Assembly (NCBI GenBank): GCA_963811805.1
Contig: CAWESU010000001.1
Location: forward strand, 2,480,001-2,544,000
DNA from: DAHUXN01 sp963811805
GTDB lineage: Bacteria > Acidobacteriota > Terriglobia > Acidiferrales > UBA7541
Direction of reading: 5' to 3'
Length of the DNA: 64,000 bases
Shown here: positions 45,726-54,219 of the stretch, piece after piece
Layout of the letters: every line of letters begins with the position of its first letter
Position numbering within the stretch: position 1 is the stretch's first letter
Made by a program: the position numbers and the translations under genes
The notes under the pieces: model-generated
What the model was told of the DNA's origin: nothing
Seen by the model: only the letters and a program-made list of their open reading frames with translations
Databases searched by the model: none

Positions 45726-48700
45726 TTAGAAGCTGAATTTTGCCTCGAACTGCAATTCGCGAGCCGGAAGTTGATTGGTGATTCCCGCCAAGGGCGAACC
45801 AAAACCAACAGGAGCCGTGGCGCCATTTCCCCAGGTGCCGTTGAAACCCACAAAGTTCGCATGATTGAAAACGTTGAAGGCTTCCGCCCGAAGATTCAGG
45901 ACATAGCGCTCGGCGAAGGTGAATGGCCGCTCAATGAACGGATCTACACTGTAGATTGGTCTTCCCTGTCCGCTATTGCGTCCGATGACGACGCCGTTGA
46001 CCACCGGACGATCCGTGGTGGCGCCCGTGTCTCCGCTGTTCGTTGTGCCCGTGGTGATGTTGTACGGCAACCCCGAGCCGAACGTCCCCACGCCCCCGAA
46101 GCGGATCTTGAATGGCGCGGTATAAACTCCGCTCAGAACGAACCGGTTACGCTGATCGTAAATTGCATTTCCTTTTTCCTGATCGCCAGTAAAGTTCGGA
46201 TCGTTTGGATTTTGGCTCGGAAGGTCGGGATCGACATTGTCGATGGCATGCGACCATGTATAACTGGCCAGCATCTCGAACCCGTTGGAGAATCGCCGGC
46301 TCACATCGATATCCAGCGCGTTATAAGAGGCAAACCCGTCGTTCACGTCCGACTGAATCACCGAGTACGCCGGCGTTATCCCGTTGGCGGCGTCATAAAT
46401 CCACAGCGGGCGCGTAGCGTTTGCCGCATTCGCAGCGCACGTGCTGAGAGAGGTGTTTGCCGTATTGCCGATTGCAGGGTTCGGTACGCACTGTTCGACC
46501 CCTGAACCATTCGGCGCCGCGCCGCGGAATTGATCTGGTTCCGTTCGAACGAACGGAGCCGGTGGATCGACATCGAGCGGACGATTGATTCGCAAGGTGT
46601 GCGAACCAACATAGTCCGCGCTCAACACCCAGTTGGAAATCAGTTGCCGCTGAAATCCAATCGTCCACTGCTCCGTATAGGGACTGAGCAACAGGTTCGG
46701 ATAGCCGATGAGTACTGACGCGGGGAAGAACTGGTCCAAATACCCGCCTTCGCCGGGCCGGATGTACAAACTGCGCAGAGGAACTGCCGCTCCCGGAGGA
46801 AACGCGGGCAGCGGCGCATCCGATATGGATGCCGGAAAACCCGGCTGGCCGGGATCCGCAGTGTAGTTGAAGACCCCAGTTGGTCCCGTCAGCGCGTAAT
46901 TCGCTTCATCGTTGTCGACGATCTGCGAATAGTAGATTCCGAATCCCCCGCGGATAACCGTCTTTCCCGTGCCGCGCAAGTCATATGCGAAGCCAACACG
47001 AGGGGCGAAGTCCTTGGTGGAATCGGTGAAAGTCTGAATCTCGTATCGCAAACCGAGGTTTACCACCAGGTCGGACTTCACCTTGTAATCGTCCTGGACG
47101 AAGGCCGATCCCAGCGTATCGTCCACCGTGTACGACGCGTTTCCGAAGCTCTGCGTATAGCTCTGGACGTTATTGATGTTGTCCAGATAGGCCGAGCTTT
47201 CGCAGTCCTCGAGCGTTTGTGTGGCGGACACGGCGCACGGGTTGTACTTGAACTCGCCGAGAAAGATCGGGCCGCCGAATTCCTTGCTGTCGCCGCCGTT
47301 GTGGGCGTGAATCATGTCGCCGCCAAAAGTAATTGTGTTCTTGTCGTGCACCGACGACACCACGTCGTTCACTTCGTACTGGCGATTTTGCAGGCTGGCG
47401 GATTGCGATGTCCCGGTGGCGAACGTCCCGTTGCTGCTGCCGGCGATCGGCACGGAAAATTCCGTGCCATACACCGTCGGATCGAATTCCGTGATCGGCG
47501 AAGCGAGCTGGAATTGCACCCGGGCGTTGTTCAGCAGGGACGGGCTCAGCGACCACGTGTCCCCCAGTTCCTCCGAATACGTGCGGCGCCTGAAGATTCG
47601 GTCCACTGTTGGCTGCGTGGCTCCGCCCACAATCCCGTTGGGGTTCGTGTCATAAAAATCATCCGCGTCGCTGCGGAAGAAAATATCGTTGTTGTTGGTG
47701 ATCTGATGGTCCAAACGCAGAAAGCCAAGCCATCCTTGATAATGCCCGACGAAATTGAGCGGCACGGGCGAGATGACCGGCGAGGCGCGATCTTGCGACG
47801 TATATTGCCAGTCCGTCGAAAAGAAAGTGCGGCTGTCTGAACCGATAGGCCCAGAAAATCCAAACCCGCCCTGCGTCACGCTGTCATTGGTGATGTCGTT
47901 GCCGCTGCTCGCGGTCGTGGGAGAAAATCCCGACAGTTCCGCTTCCGGGCCCGACGGCCGTCCGAGGACCCATGCGTCACCATGGAACTTGCTTTCACCG
48001 CTCTGCGTGACCATGTTCACCACGCTGCCCGCGGTCAACCCGTATTGCGCGGAGAACGCGTTCGTCAGGACGGTCATCTCCTGCACCGCATCGACCGGAA
48101 TGTTGCTGAAAATCGTTTGCCGGCCCCATGCATCCACGGCATTGCTGCCATCCACTTCAAACCAAGTCTGACGGCGGCCCGTTCCATTCGTCGTAAAGAG
48201 ATCCTCGTTCATGAAAATATCACCCTGGCTGATCGCCGGGCGATTGGCGGCTTCCAGCAGCGGCAGGTAGGTGATCCGCCGGTTGTACAGCGGAATTTCT
48301 TGCGCCTGCACCTCGCTAATGTGAATGCCAAGCTGCGGCTCATCTGTGCGCACCTCGCCCACAGCTCCCGTAACGATCACTTGCGCTTGCTGCCCGGCAA
48401 CATTGAGTCGGAAATCGATGTTCGCTGTTCTCCCCCCGACCAGGGTAATGGCGTGCGCTTCGCCATCTGCGAAACCTTCCTTATGCGCTGTGACGTTGTA
48501 ATTGCCCGCAATGGGAAGGCCCGCGACAGAAAAATACCCGGAAACATCTGTTTCCGCGGTGCGCTTCTGTCCAGTCATCGAATTGGTCACCGTGATCTCC
48601 GCCTTGCCAACGGCCGCGGAGCTTTGGTCGGTGATCCGTCCTTGGATCGTTGCCGTATCCGGCGTTTGCGCGAGAAGCCGCATCGAGAAAATCGTGGTCA

Positions 48701-48749
48701 AGAAGATTGCCAGCAAAGTGAATGAACACAATCTGTGTACCCGAGGCAT
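45726..48749 (-). CDS. Oar-like TonB-dependent outer membrane receptor, copy 2
   Basis: 1007-residue paralogue-type receptor with the same layout: signal peptide, carboxypeptidase-regulatory domain (IQGRITDQSSAAVGKAEI), plug and barrel, ending REL QFEAKFSF with the terminal phenylalanine. ATG 48749 follows CAGGAGACAAA; an upstream in-frame codon at 48809 would place a non-signal stretch first. It is separated from receptor 1 by 117 bases containing that gene's own dyad, so the two are probably separate transcription units under common control. Confidence 0.92.
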   Translation of the reverse strand: MPRVHRLCSFTLLAIFLTTIFSMRLLAQTPDTATIQGRITDQSSAAVGKAEITVTNSMTGQKRTAETDVSGYFSVAGLPIAGNYNVTAHKEGFADGEAHAITLVGGRTANIDFRLNVAGQQAQVIVTGAVGEVRTDEPQLGIHISEVQAQEIPLYNRRITYLPLLEAANRPAISQGDIFMNEDLFTTNGTGRRQTWFEVDGSNAVDAWGRQTIFSNIPVDAVQEMTVLTNAFSAQYGLTAGSVVNMVTQSGESKFHGDAWVLGRPSGPEAELSGFSPTTASSGNDITNDSVTQGGFGFSGPIGSDSRTFFSTDWQYTSQDRASPVISPVPLNFVGHYQGWLGFLRLDHQITNNNDIFFRSDADDFYDTNPNGIVGGATQPTVDRIFRRRTYSEELGDTWSLSPSLLNNARVQFQLASPITEFDPTVYGTEFSVPIAGSSNGTFATGTSQSASLQNRQYEVNDVVSSVHDKNTITFGGDMIHAHNGGDSKEFGGPIFLGEFKYNPCAVSATQTLEDCESSAYLDNINNVQSYTQSFGNASYTVDDTLGSAFVQDDYKVKSDLVVNLGLRYEIQTFTDSTKDFAPRVGFAYDLRGTGKTVIRGGFGIYYSQIVDNDEANYALTGPTGVFNYTADPGQPGFPASISDAPLPAFPPGAAVPLRSLYIRPGEGGYLDQFFPASVLIGYPNLLLSPYTEQWTIGFQRQLISNWVLSADYVGSHTLRINRPLDVDPPAPFVRTEPDQFRGAAPNGSGVEQCVPNPAIGNTANTSLSTCAANAANATRPLWIYDAANGITPAYSVIQSDVNDGFASYNALDIDVSRRFSNGFEMLASYTWSHAIDNVDPDLPSQNPNDPNFTGDQEKGNAIYDQRNRFVLSGVYTAPFKIRFGGVGTFGSGLPYNITTGTTNSGDTGATTDRPVVNGVVIGRNSGQGRPIYSVDPFIERPFTFAERYVLNLRAEAFNVFNHANFVGFNGTWGNGATAPVGFGSPLAGITNQLPARELQFEAKFSF

Positions 48750-48810
48750 TTTGTCTCCTGAATGTTCTAATTGTTTCAAAAGGCAGGACAGGGTAAAGCA
48801 GGCCCGCAAT

Positions 48811-48830
48811 TACTACCATGCCTCGTAGTT
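48811..48830 (-). promoter_or_regulatory. shared dyad upstream of TonB receptor 2
   Basis: Reverse-strand reading AACTACG-aggca-TGGTAGTA, about 60 bases before ATG 48749. It is the counterpart of 45653-45671; the arms are identical over 15 bases and only the spacer differs. Confidence 0.5.
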
Positions 48831-48873
48831 CGTTCCTTCTTGCGGAAAGTCCGGAGCGTATTAAGCAGTGTGC

Positions 48874-49851
48874 TTAGCGCAGCAGTTGTTCAAGCAGGTG
48901 GTGCACGGACAAGAAGGTAGCAGGCCGAATCATCGCAGCGAGAGCGAGCGTCATCGCCAGCGCCGCCGCTGTCGTCAGCACGGCGCGCGCCCGGCGCGAT
49001 ACGTTTCTGCGAATCGGCGCAAACCCAAGTAGCCGGTCCACGCGAGCGGAAAGCTCCCGGTCGTTTCCGAGGAAAGAACTGGCCAGCGGCGACACCGCAG
49101 CAGCGCTTCCGATCCGCGCCATGCGCACTAATGCTGCGGCAAGCGCAACCGATCGCGCCGAATCTCCCTCGGTGGCCTCGTCATCTGCGGCCCACTCGAT
49201 CAATCGCGCCCAGTATTGGTTCAAGCGTGTGAACGCCCGTGAAAAGGGAAGGATATCCGGCGCGAGAAACAAAAGCAGGCGTTTCAAATTGTCCTGCGAC
49301 TTGCGATGCGCATGCTCATGTTCCAGCGCGGCTTCCAATTCCTCCCGCGACAGTGTTTGCAGTACCGCGCGGGAAACGATCACCCGCGGCCGGATCAATC
49401 CCGCCAGCGCCAGCACCGGAGCGTCGCTGTTCATCACCGTCACCGGAACGGAATCGCTCTCGCGGTCCGAGCGCCCTTCCCGCTTGCAACGGCGCGCCTG
49501 CCGCGCGGAAAGAAACAGCGCACGTACTGACCGTGCCAGCGAACTCGCGCACACCAACACCCCCAGCAACGCCATCGCACAGCACGCCAGCCCGACGCGC
49601 TCCGTCGCCTCGTTCGTTTCCAGCCACAAATAACTCGGGACGCAAAGCCCAGCGACGACGAATGCAGCCAGCGTCACGGGCAGCAGCCGCAGCGCCAACA
49701 AGAACCGCACTCCGCTTCTCGGCCGCATGGATTCGCCGATGCGCATCGCGCCCGGCGTGGCCGTCCACACCGCCAGGCCCAGGGCCGCGTGAATCAAGAA
49801 GAACGACGCAAAGCACAGACACAGCAGCCGCAGCGTGTAGGGAAGAATCAT
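48874..49851 (-). CDS. BlaR1/M56-type membrane metalloprotease
   Basis: Membrane protein of 325 residues. Three or four N-terminal hydrophobic helices precede the gluzincin motif ALEHEHAHRKSQDN, followed by EWAADDEA supplying the downstream zinc glutamate. It ends with a further transmembrane helix. Unlike true BlaR1 it has no C-terminal penicillin-sensor domain, so the signal must enter by another route. Its ATG overlaps the BlaI stop by 4 bases (ATGA), so the pair is translationally coupled. By analogy it cleaves the BlaI-type repressor. Confidence 0.88.
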   Translation of the reverse strand: MILPYTLRLLCLCFASFFLIHAALGLAVWTATPGAMRIGESMRPRSGVRFLLALRLLPVTLAAFVVAGLCVPSYLWLETNEATERVGLACCAMALLGVLVCASSLARSVRALFLSARQARRCKREGRSDRESDSVPVTVMNSDAPVLALAGLIRPRVIVSRAVLQTLSREELEAALEHEHAHRKSQDNLKRLLLFLAPDILPFSRAFTRLNQYWARLIEWAADDEATEGDSARSVALAAALVRMARIGSAAAVSPLASSFLGNDRELSARVDRLLGFAPIRRNVSRRARAVLTTAAALAMTLALAAMIRPATFLSVHHLLEQLLR

Positions 49852-50279
49852 CGGCCGTTCCTGGAAAGCAGTTCTTTGCGTTTCGCGCGCACTTTCTTTT
49901 CCAGTTCATCGAGCAGCGCTTGGTCAGACTGCCCGACCGCTTCCACCAGGCACGAAATCAGCAGCTCGCGAGGTTGGGATCCTCCCAGGAATCCGGCAAG
50001 CAAGTTGTCCGCGCGTTTGCGTTCCCAATCGCCGCGCGAAAATCGCGGCGAGTAACGGAAGGCCCGCTCCTCTTTGCGCCGATCCAGCAGATTTTTCTTG
50101 TAGAGGCGGTCCAGCGTGGTCATCACCGTCGTGTACGCCAGCGGCCGCGCCAGATGGGCGACGACGTCGCGCACACTCGCTTCGCCGCGCGACCACATAA
50201 TCTCCATCACGCTCAATTCCAGCCGCCCGAGCGCCGCGCCCGCGTCCGTTGTATTCCGCGATTTAACGAAAGGCATCAT
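49848..50279 (-). CDS. BlaI/MecI-family transcriptional repressor
   Basis: Winged-helix repressor of 143 residues from ATG 50279 (a second ATG follows directly). The family motifs are LGRLELSVMEIMWSRGEA, YTTVMTTLDRLYKKNLL and RRKEERAFRYSP. The C-terminal helices form the dimer interface, where the partner protease would cut. The longer reading to 50324 begins next to a likely -10 box (TACAAT on the reverse strand, 50332-50327), so the shorter start is preferred. It probably regulates the TonB receptors and/or itself. Confidence 0.88.
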   Translation of the reverse strand: MMPFVKSRNTTDAGAALGRLELSVMEIMWSRGEASVRDVVAHLARPLAYTTVMTTLDRLYKKNLLDRRKEERAFRYSPRFSRGDWERKRADNLLAGFLGGSQPRELLISCLVEAVGQSDQALLDELEKKVRAKRKELLSRNGR

Positions 50280-50431
50280 GAGATAAAATTGGTCCGCATT
50301 TCCGGAGAACCGCGCCCCGGCCACGGATTGTATCTCGCCCTCGCCCCCAGGGGAATACCCTTTTGAAAGAATGCTCGCGCCGAATCCGTTCTCGGAGACC
50401 TTGTATCTAAAGGAGTGTCAGGGGAATTATA

Positions 50432-51334
50432 ATGGGCGCGATGAGAGACCTCTCCATAAAACCGTGGTTCGCAGCCAAACTCGGAGTGGCGTTGTGCTTG
50501 GCCTTATTCGCGTCTGCAAACGTCCGCAGCCAGGACGCAGCGGCGAATGCGCCCCTTCAGTTTGGTTCCCTCGAGACTTGGAAGGCCGCCGTGCTTTCCG
50601 GAAACGCCGCAACCCTGAAGGCGCTCTATAGCGTCGAGCCGCCAGCCACCACGAAAACGCCGAAGGGAACGAGTGGCGATCCTGCTGCCGAACCCGATTT
50701 TTGGGCTGGTCTCAAACCTTCGGGGCTCTCGCACCTGAAGACGCGCATCGCTCACATTGACTCACCGCAAACGGGGGTCCAGCGCGTCTTTTTCACCCTT
50801 GAAGCGACCATGCAAGGGCCTTCCGGCGCGACAAAATCATTTGCTTCGATCGCTCAGGCCTGGATTCAAGAGGACGGCAAGCCCGTAATCGTCGCCACGC
50901 AACGCACCAATTTGTCGCGCCTGCCGCAGCCCATCGACGCCAAGCCCGATCTTTATCCCGACGCTTCGGAAGCCCACACAGACATCGGCCTCGCCCTCTC
51001 CGTCGCCGCCCGCGAGCACCGCCGCGTGCTTCTGGATTTCGGTGGCAACTGGTGCTACGACTGCCACGTCCTCGACGAGACGTTTCATTATCCCGAAGTC
51101 GCCAGGATTCTCGACCCCAACTACGTCGTCGTGCACATCAATATTGGCCAATACGACGCAAATTTGGATCTTGCCCAGAAGTATCAAATTCCACTGAAGA
51201 AGGGCGTTCCCAGCCTCGCCGTTCTCGACAGCAAAGGCAATCTGCTCGTCTCGCAAAAAAATGGCGACTTCGAAAACACCACGCGAATCGGCCTGAAAGA
51301 CGTCGAGCAGTTCCTGGAGACCTGGAAGCCCTGA
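50432..51334 (+). CDS. exported thioredoxin-like protein
   Basis: 300-residue protein with an N-terminal signal sequence (LGVALCLALFASANVRSQ). An unassigned alpha/beta region (residues 40-180) precedes a thioredoxin-fold domain with active site GNWCYDCHVLDE, then KGVPSLAVLDSKG with the cis-proline. The CYDC motif is like that of DUF255/thioredoxin_7-type proteins. A second ATG at 50441 is possible. A TATAAT at 50428-50433 overlaps the first ATG and could make the second one leaderless. A role in periplasmic thiol exchange is inferred. Confidence 0.82.
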   Translation: MGAMRDLSIKPWFAAKLGVALCLALFASANVRSQDAAANAPLQFGSLETWKAAVLSGNAATLKALYSVEPPATTKTPKGTSGDPAAEPDFWAGLKPSGLSHLKTRIAHIDSPQTGVQRVFFTLEATMQGPSGATKSFASIAQAWIQEDGKPVIVATQRTNLSRLPQPIDAKPDLYPDASEAHTDIGLALSVAAREHRRVLLDFGGNWCYDCHVLDETFHYPEVARILDPNYVVVHINIGQYDANLDLAQKYQIPLKKGVPSLAVLDSKGNLLVSQKNGDFENTTRIGLKDVEQFLETWKP

Positions 51335-51479
51335 CTTTTCTGCAGAGCAACCTAACTCGTTAAACTGCCATTCGGAACTGCGAATTCGCCATTCGATGGC
51401 CACACCGGTGAGTGGAATACGACCGAAATGGTCTCACTTTAACTCATTGCCAGCATAGGGGTTGGCTAGCTTTTTAGTC

Positions 51480-51509
51480 TTGACAGAGATTGCTTTCCAG
51501 GGTTACACT
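51480..51509 (+). promoter_or_regulatory. isc operon promoter
   Basis: TTGACA (51480-51485) and TACACT (51504-51509), 18 bases apart. The iscR ATG is at 51552. The IscR-like operator at 51512-51536 begins 2 bases after the -10 box, covering the expected start site. Confidence 0.6.
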
Positions 51510-51511
51510 GC

Positions 51512-51536
51512 ATATGCGACTGGGGGAGTCGTATAT
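51512..51536 (+). promoter_or_regulatory. IscR type-1-like operator
   Basis: A 25-bp dyad of the form ATA-N3-GACT-N5-AGTC-N3-TAT, flanked by C and G so that the arms CATATGCGACT and AGTCGTATATG pair with one mismatch. The core words and spacing equal the Escherichia coli IscR type-1 site. It lies over the transcription start region of the iscR operon, the position used for [2Fe-2S]-IscR autorepression. Confidence 0.75.
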
Positions 51537-51551
51537 GGTCGCAGGGACATC

Positions 51552-51989
51552 ATGCTGAAGCTTTCCAAAAAATCCGATTACGCACTGATCGCTTTGAAGC
51601 ACCTTGCCGTGCATGCGGACGAAGGCTCCTTCAGTGCCGCGGACATCGCCGAAATCTACGGCATTTCCGCGCCCCTGATGGCCAAAGTCCTCCAGCGGCT
51701 GGCCCGTGTCGGCATCGTCGCGGCGCGCCACGGCTCGAGCGGCGGCTACATGCTCGCTCGCGACGCGCGCCTGATCACCGCGCTTGAGGCCATTGACGCC
51801 ATCGACGGCCCACTTTCGCTCACTTCCTGCGTCACGCATCACGGCGATTGCGACCAATCGAAAACTTGCACCATCAAAGAGCCATTACGCAAAGTGAACA
51901 ACAGCATCCTCGCGATGCTCAACAAAGTCACGATTTCGCAGATTGCAGACGACGCCCCGGCTTCCGAGGTCGTCGAATTGAGAATTTAG
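51552..51989 (+). CDS. iscR: Rrf2-family Fe-S regulator IscR
   Basis: Rrf2 winged-helix regulator of 145 residues. The three cluster cysteines are C93, C100 and C106 (TSCVTHHGDC, KTCTIK), almost the same positions as in E. coli IscR (92, 98, 104). The helix-turn-helix is IYGISAPLMAKVLQRLARVG and the wing HGSSGGYMLAR. ATG 51552 begins the conserved MLKLSKKSDYAL. It is the first gene of the isc operon and likely represses it through the operator at 51512-51536 when Fe-S supply is sufficient. Confidence 0.93.
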   Translation: MLKLSKKSDYALIALKHLAVHADEGSFSAADIAEIYGISAPLMAKVLQRLARVGIVAARHGSSGGYMLARDARLITALEAIDAIDGPLSLTSCVTHHGDCDQSKTCTIKEPLRKVNNSILAMLNKVTISQIADDAPASEVVELRI

Positions 51990-51999
51990 GAGAGTAGGA

Positions 52000-53223
52000 A
52001 TGGCCATCAAGCTGCCGATTTATTTTGATAATCACGCGACCACGCAAGTGGATCCGCGTGTCATTGACGCGATGCTGCCCTATTTCAACGAGAAATTCGG
52101 CAACGCCGCTAGCCGCAACCATGCCTTCGGCTGGTCCGCTGAAGAGGGCGTCGAAGAAGCGCGCGCGCAGGTCGCGCAGCTCATCAACGCTACGCCCAAG
52201 GAAATCGTCATCACCAGCGGCGCTACGGAATCCGACAATCTCGCCATCAAGGGCGTCGCCGCCATGTATCGCGAGAAGGGCAATCACATCATCACTCAGG
52301 TCACCGAGCACAAGGCCGTGCTCGACACTTGCAAGCGCCTCGAAAAAGAGGGCTACGAAGTCACCTATCTGCCCGTCGAGAAAGATGGCCGCATCAATCT
52401 GGACGATCTTCGCCGCGCCATTACGCCCAAAACAATCTTGATCACCATCATGTATGCCAACAACGAAATCGGCGTCGTTCAGCCCATCGCCGAAATTGGC
52501 AAGATCGCCAAGGAGAAGGGCATTTTCTTTCACGTGGACGGCGTGCAGGCCATCGGCAAAATTCCCGTCGACGTCCAGAAAGACGGGGTCGACCTGCTCT
52601 CCATTTCAGCGCACAAGCTCTACGGCCCCAAGGGCGTCGGCGCGCTTTATGTCCGCCGCAAGAATCCGCGCGTCCAGCTGACCGCCATCATCGACGGCGG
52701 CGGCCACGAGCGCGGCATGCGTTCCGGCACGCTGAACGTCCCCGGCATCGTCGGCATGGGCAAGGCTTGCGACCTTTGCCGCCAGGAAATGGTGGAAGAG
52801 AGCGCCCGCTTGAGCGGCCTCCGCGATCGTCTGAAAGACGGACTCATGAGCAAGCTCGACGAAACGTTCATCAACGGCTCAATGGAGCACCGCCTGCCGC
52901 ACAACATCAATATCAGCTTCGCGTACGTCGAAGGCGAATCGCTCCTCATGGGCATCAACGACATCGCCGTTTCCAGCGGCTCCGCCTGCACTTCGGCCAC
53001 TCTGGAGCCCAGCTACGTGCTCAAGGCTCTCGGCGTCGGCGAGGATCTCGCACACACTTCGATCCGCTTCGGCCTGGGCCGCTTCAACACTGTCGAAGAA
53101 GTCGACTATGTCACGGGTCGCGTGGTCGAAACCGTCGAGCGTCTTCGCGAGCTTTCTCCGCTGTACGAAATGGCCAAGGAAGAGGGCATCGACGTCAGCA
53201 AAATGAACTGGAAGACGGCATAA
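52000..53223 (+). CDS. iscS: cysteine desulfurase IscS
   Basis: PLP enzyme of 407 residues that takes sulfur from cysteine and passes it to IscU. The PLP lysine is in SISAHKLYGPKGVGALY. The active-site cysteine lies on the loop SSGSACTSATLEPSYVLKAL. It opens IYFDNHATTQVDPRV, close to E. coli IscS. GGAGAG precedes the start 10 bases after iscR. Second gene of iscR-S-U-A-hscB-hscA-fdx-iscX. Confidence 0.97.
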   Translation: MAIKLPIYFDNHATTQVDPRVIDAMLPYFNEKFGNAASRNHAFGWSAEEGVEEARAQVAQLINATPKEIVITSGATESDNLAIKGVAAMYREKGNHIITQVTEHKAVLDTCKRLEKEGYEVTYLPVEKDGRINLDDLRRAITPKTILITIMYANNEIGVVQPIAEIGKIAKEKGIFFHVDGVQAIGKIPVDVQKDGVDLLSISAHKLYGPKGVGALYVRRKNPRVQLTAIIDGGGHERGMRSGTLNVPGIVGMGKACDLCRQEMVEESARLSGLRDRLKDGLMSKLDETFINGSMEHRLPHNINISFAYVEGESLLMGINDIAVSSGSACTSATLEPSYVLKALGVGEDLAHTSIRFGLGRFNTVEEVDYVTGRVVETVERLRELSPLYEMAKEEGIDVSKMNWKTA

Positions 53224-53265
53224 GAGTTTGGGGACCAAGTTTAATCAAATTCGCTGGAGGGCATG

Positions 53266-53691
53266 ATGGCTTATTCAGATAAAGTGATCGACCATTACAA
53301 TAATCCGCGCAACGTCGGCTCGCTCGACAAGAAAGACCAGAACGTTGGCACCGGTCTTGTCGGCGCGCCGGAATGCGGCGACGTGATGAAGCTGCAGATG
53401 AAAATCAATCCCGACACGCGCGTCATCGAAGAGGCCAAGTTCAAGACCTTCGGTTGCGGCTCGGCGATTGCCAGTTCATCGCTGGCCACCGAATGGGTCC
53501 GCGGCAAGACTGTGGAAGAGGCTTTGGCGATCAAGAACACGGACATCGTCCGCGAGCTCTCGCTGCCGCCGGTGAAGATCCACTGCTCCGTGCTCGCCGA
53601 GGACGCCATCAAGGCGGCCATCTCTGACTGGAAGCAGAAGGCTGGCGAGCAGAAGCCCGCGGAAGCCAGCGCCACGCAAGCGCACAGCTGA
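53266..53691 (+). CDS. iscU: Fe-S cluster scaffold IscU
   Basis: Scaffold protein of 141 residues. Conserved cluster ligands are C37 (with D39 in GAPECGDVMK), C64 (FGCGSAIASSS) and C107. LPPVKIHCSVL contains the HscA-recognition motif LPPVK. Two adjacent ATG codons occur (53263, 53266); GGAGG at 53256-53260 and the typical MAYSDKVIDHY opening favour the second. The C-terminal tail of about 15 residues is rich in Ala, Glu and Lys. Confidence 0.96.
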   Translation: MAYSDKVIDHYNNPRNVGSLDKKDQNVGTGLVGAPECGDVMKLQMKINPDTRVIEEAKFKTFGCGSAIASSSLATEWVRGKTVEEALAIKNTDIVRELSLPPVKIHCSVLAEDAIKAAISDWKQKAGEQKPAEASATQAHS

Positions 53692-53700
53692 CAGCTTTGC

Positions 53701-53760
53701 TGTCATTCCGAGGAGCGCTTTTCTTCGCGCAGCACGCGAAGGCGCGACGAGGAATCTGCT
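53701..53760. repeat. dispersed palindromic element, copy 2
   Basis: It lies between iscU and iscA. The ends are TGTCATTCCGAG and CGAGGAATCTGCT, identical (on the opposite strand) to the ends of 330-378. The interior differs and contains the hairpin TTCGCG-cagca-CGCGAA (724-740 of this kilobase). It is transcribed within the isc operon and could act as an RNA processing or stability element there. Confidence 0.65.
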
Positions 53761-53805
53761 GTTTTAGTTGTATTTACTGGCGTGCAGTGATTGCGCGCGA
53801 CTTCT

Positions 53806-54135
53806 ATGATTCACGTCACTGAAAAAGCGGCCGAGAAAATCCGCGAGTTGCTCGCCAAAGAAGGCGTGCCTGCGGACTCCGGCGGGCTGCGCGTCGGCGT
53901 GCAGGGCGGCGGCTGCTCGGGGCTGTCCTACGCCATGCGTCTCGAAACCCAGGCGCGCGACCGCGACAACGTCATCGAGGAAAATGGCGCGCGTGTGTTC
54001 GTCGACCCCAAGAGCTTCCTGTACCTTGCGAACACCACCCTTGATTTCGAGGAGACGCTGGTGCGCCAGGGGTTCATTTTCCAAAATCCCCAGGCGACGC
54101 GAAGCTGCGGCTGCGGCAGCTCCTTCACGGCGTGA
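53806..54135 (+). CDS. iscA: Fe-S assembly A-type carrier IscA
   Basis: A-type carrier of 109 residues. The three conserved cysteines are C37 in VQGGGCSGLSY and C101 and C103 in RSCGCGSSF. It begins IHVTEKAAEKIRELL. ATG 53806 is the start of the domain; codons upstream to 53791 add five residues without a ribosome binding site. It carries nascent clusters to targets and is separated from iscU by the repeat at 53701-53760. Confidence 0.94.
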   Translation: MIHVTEKAAEKIRELLAKEGVPADSGGLRVGVQGGGCSGLSYAMRLETQARDRDNVIEENGARVFVDPKSFLYLANTTLDFEETLVRQGFIFQNPQATRSCGCGSSFTA

Positions 54136-54219
54136 GAATTGCATGAGAAGTGCCCCGGCCTTTCTGTTTCCGCCCGCGGAGCCAGTCTTCAATTGGCAAA
54201 AGAAAGTCCTGAGAATTCG

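Noticed and set aside
44847..46505. Forward-strand open frame of 552 codons across the two TonB receptors
   Set aside because: It is antisense to the receptor 1 N-terminus and the receptor 2 C-terminus and shows no recognisable domain.
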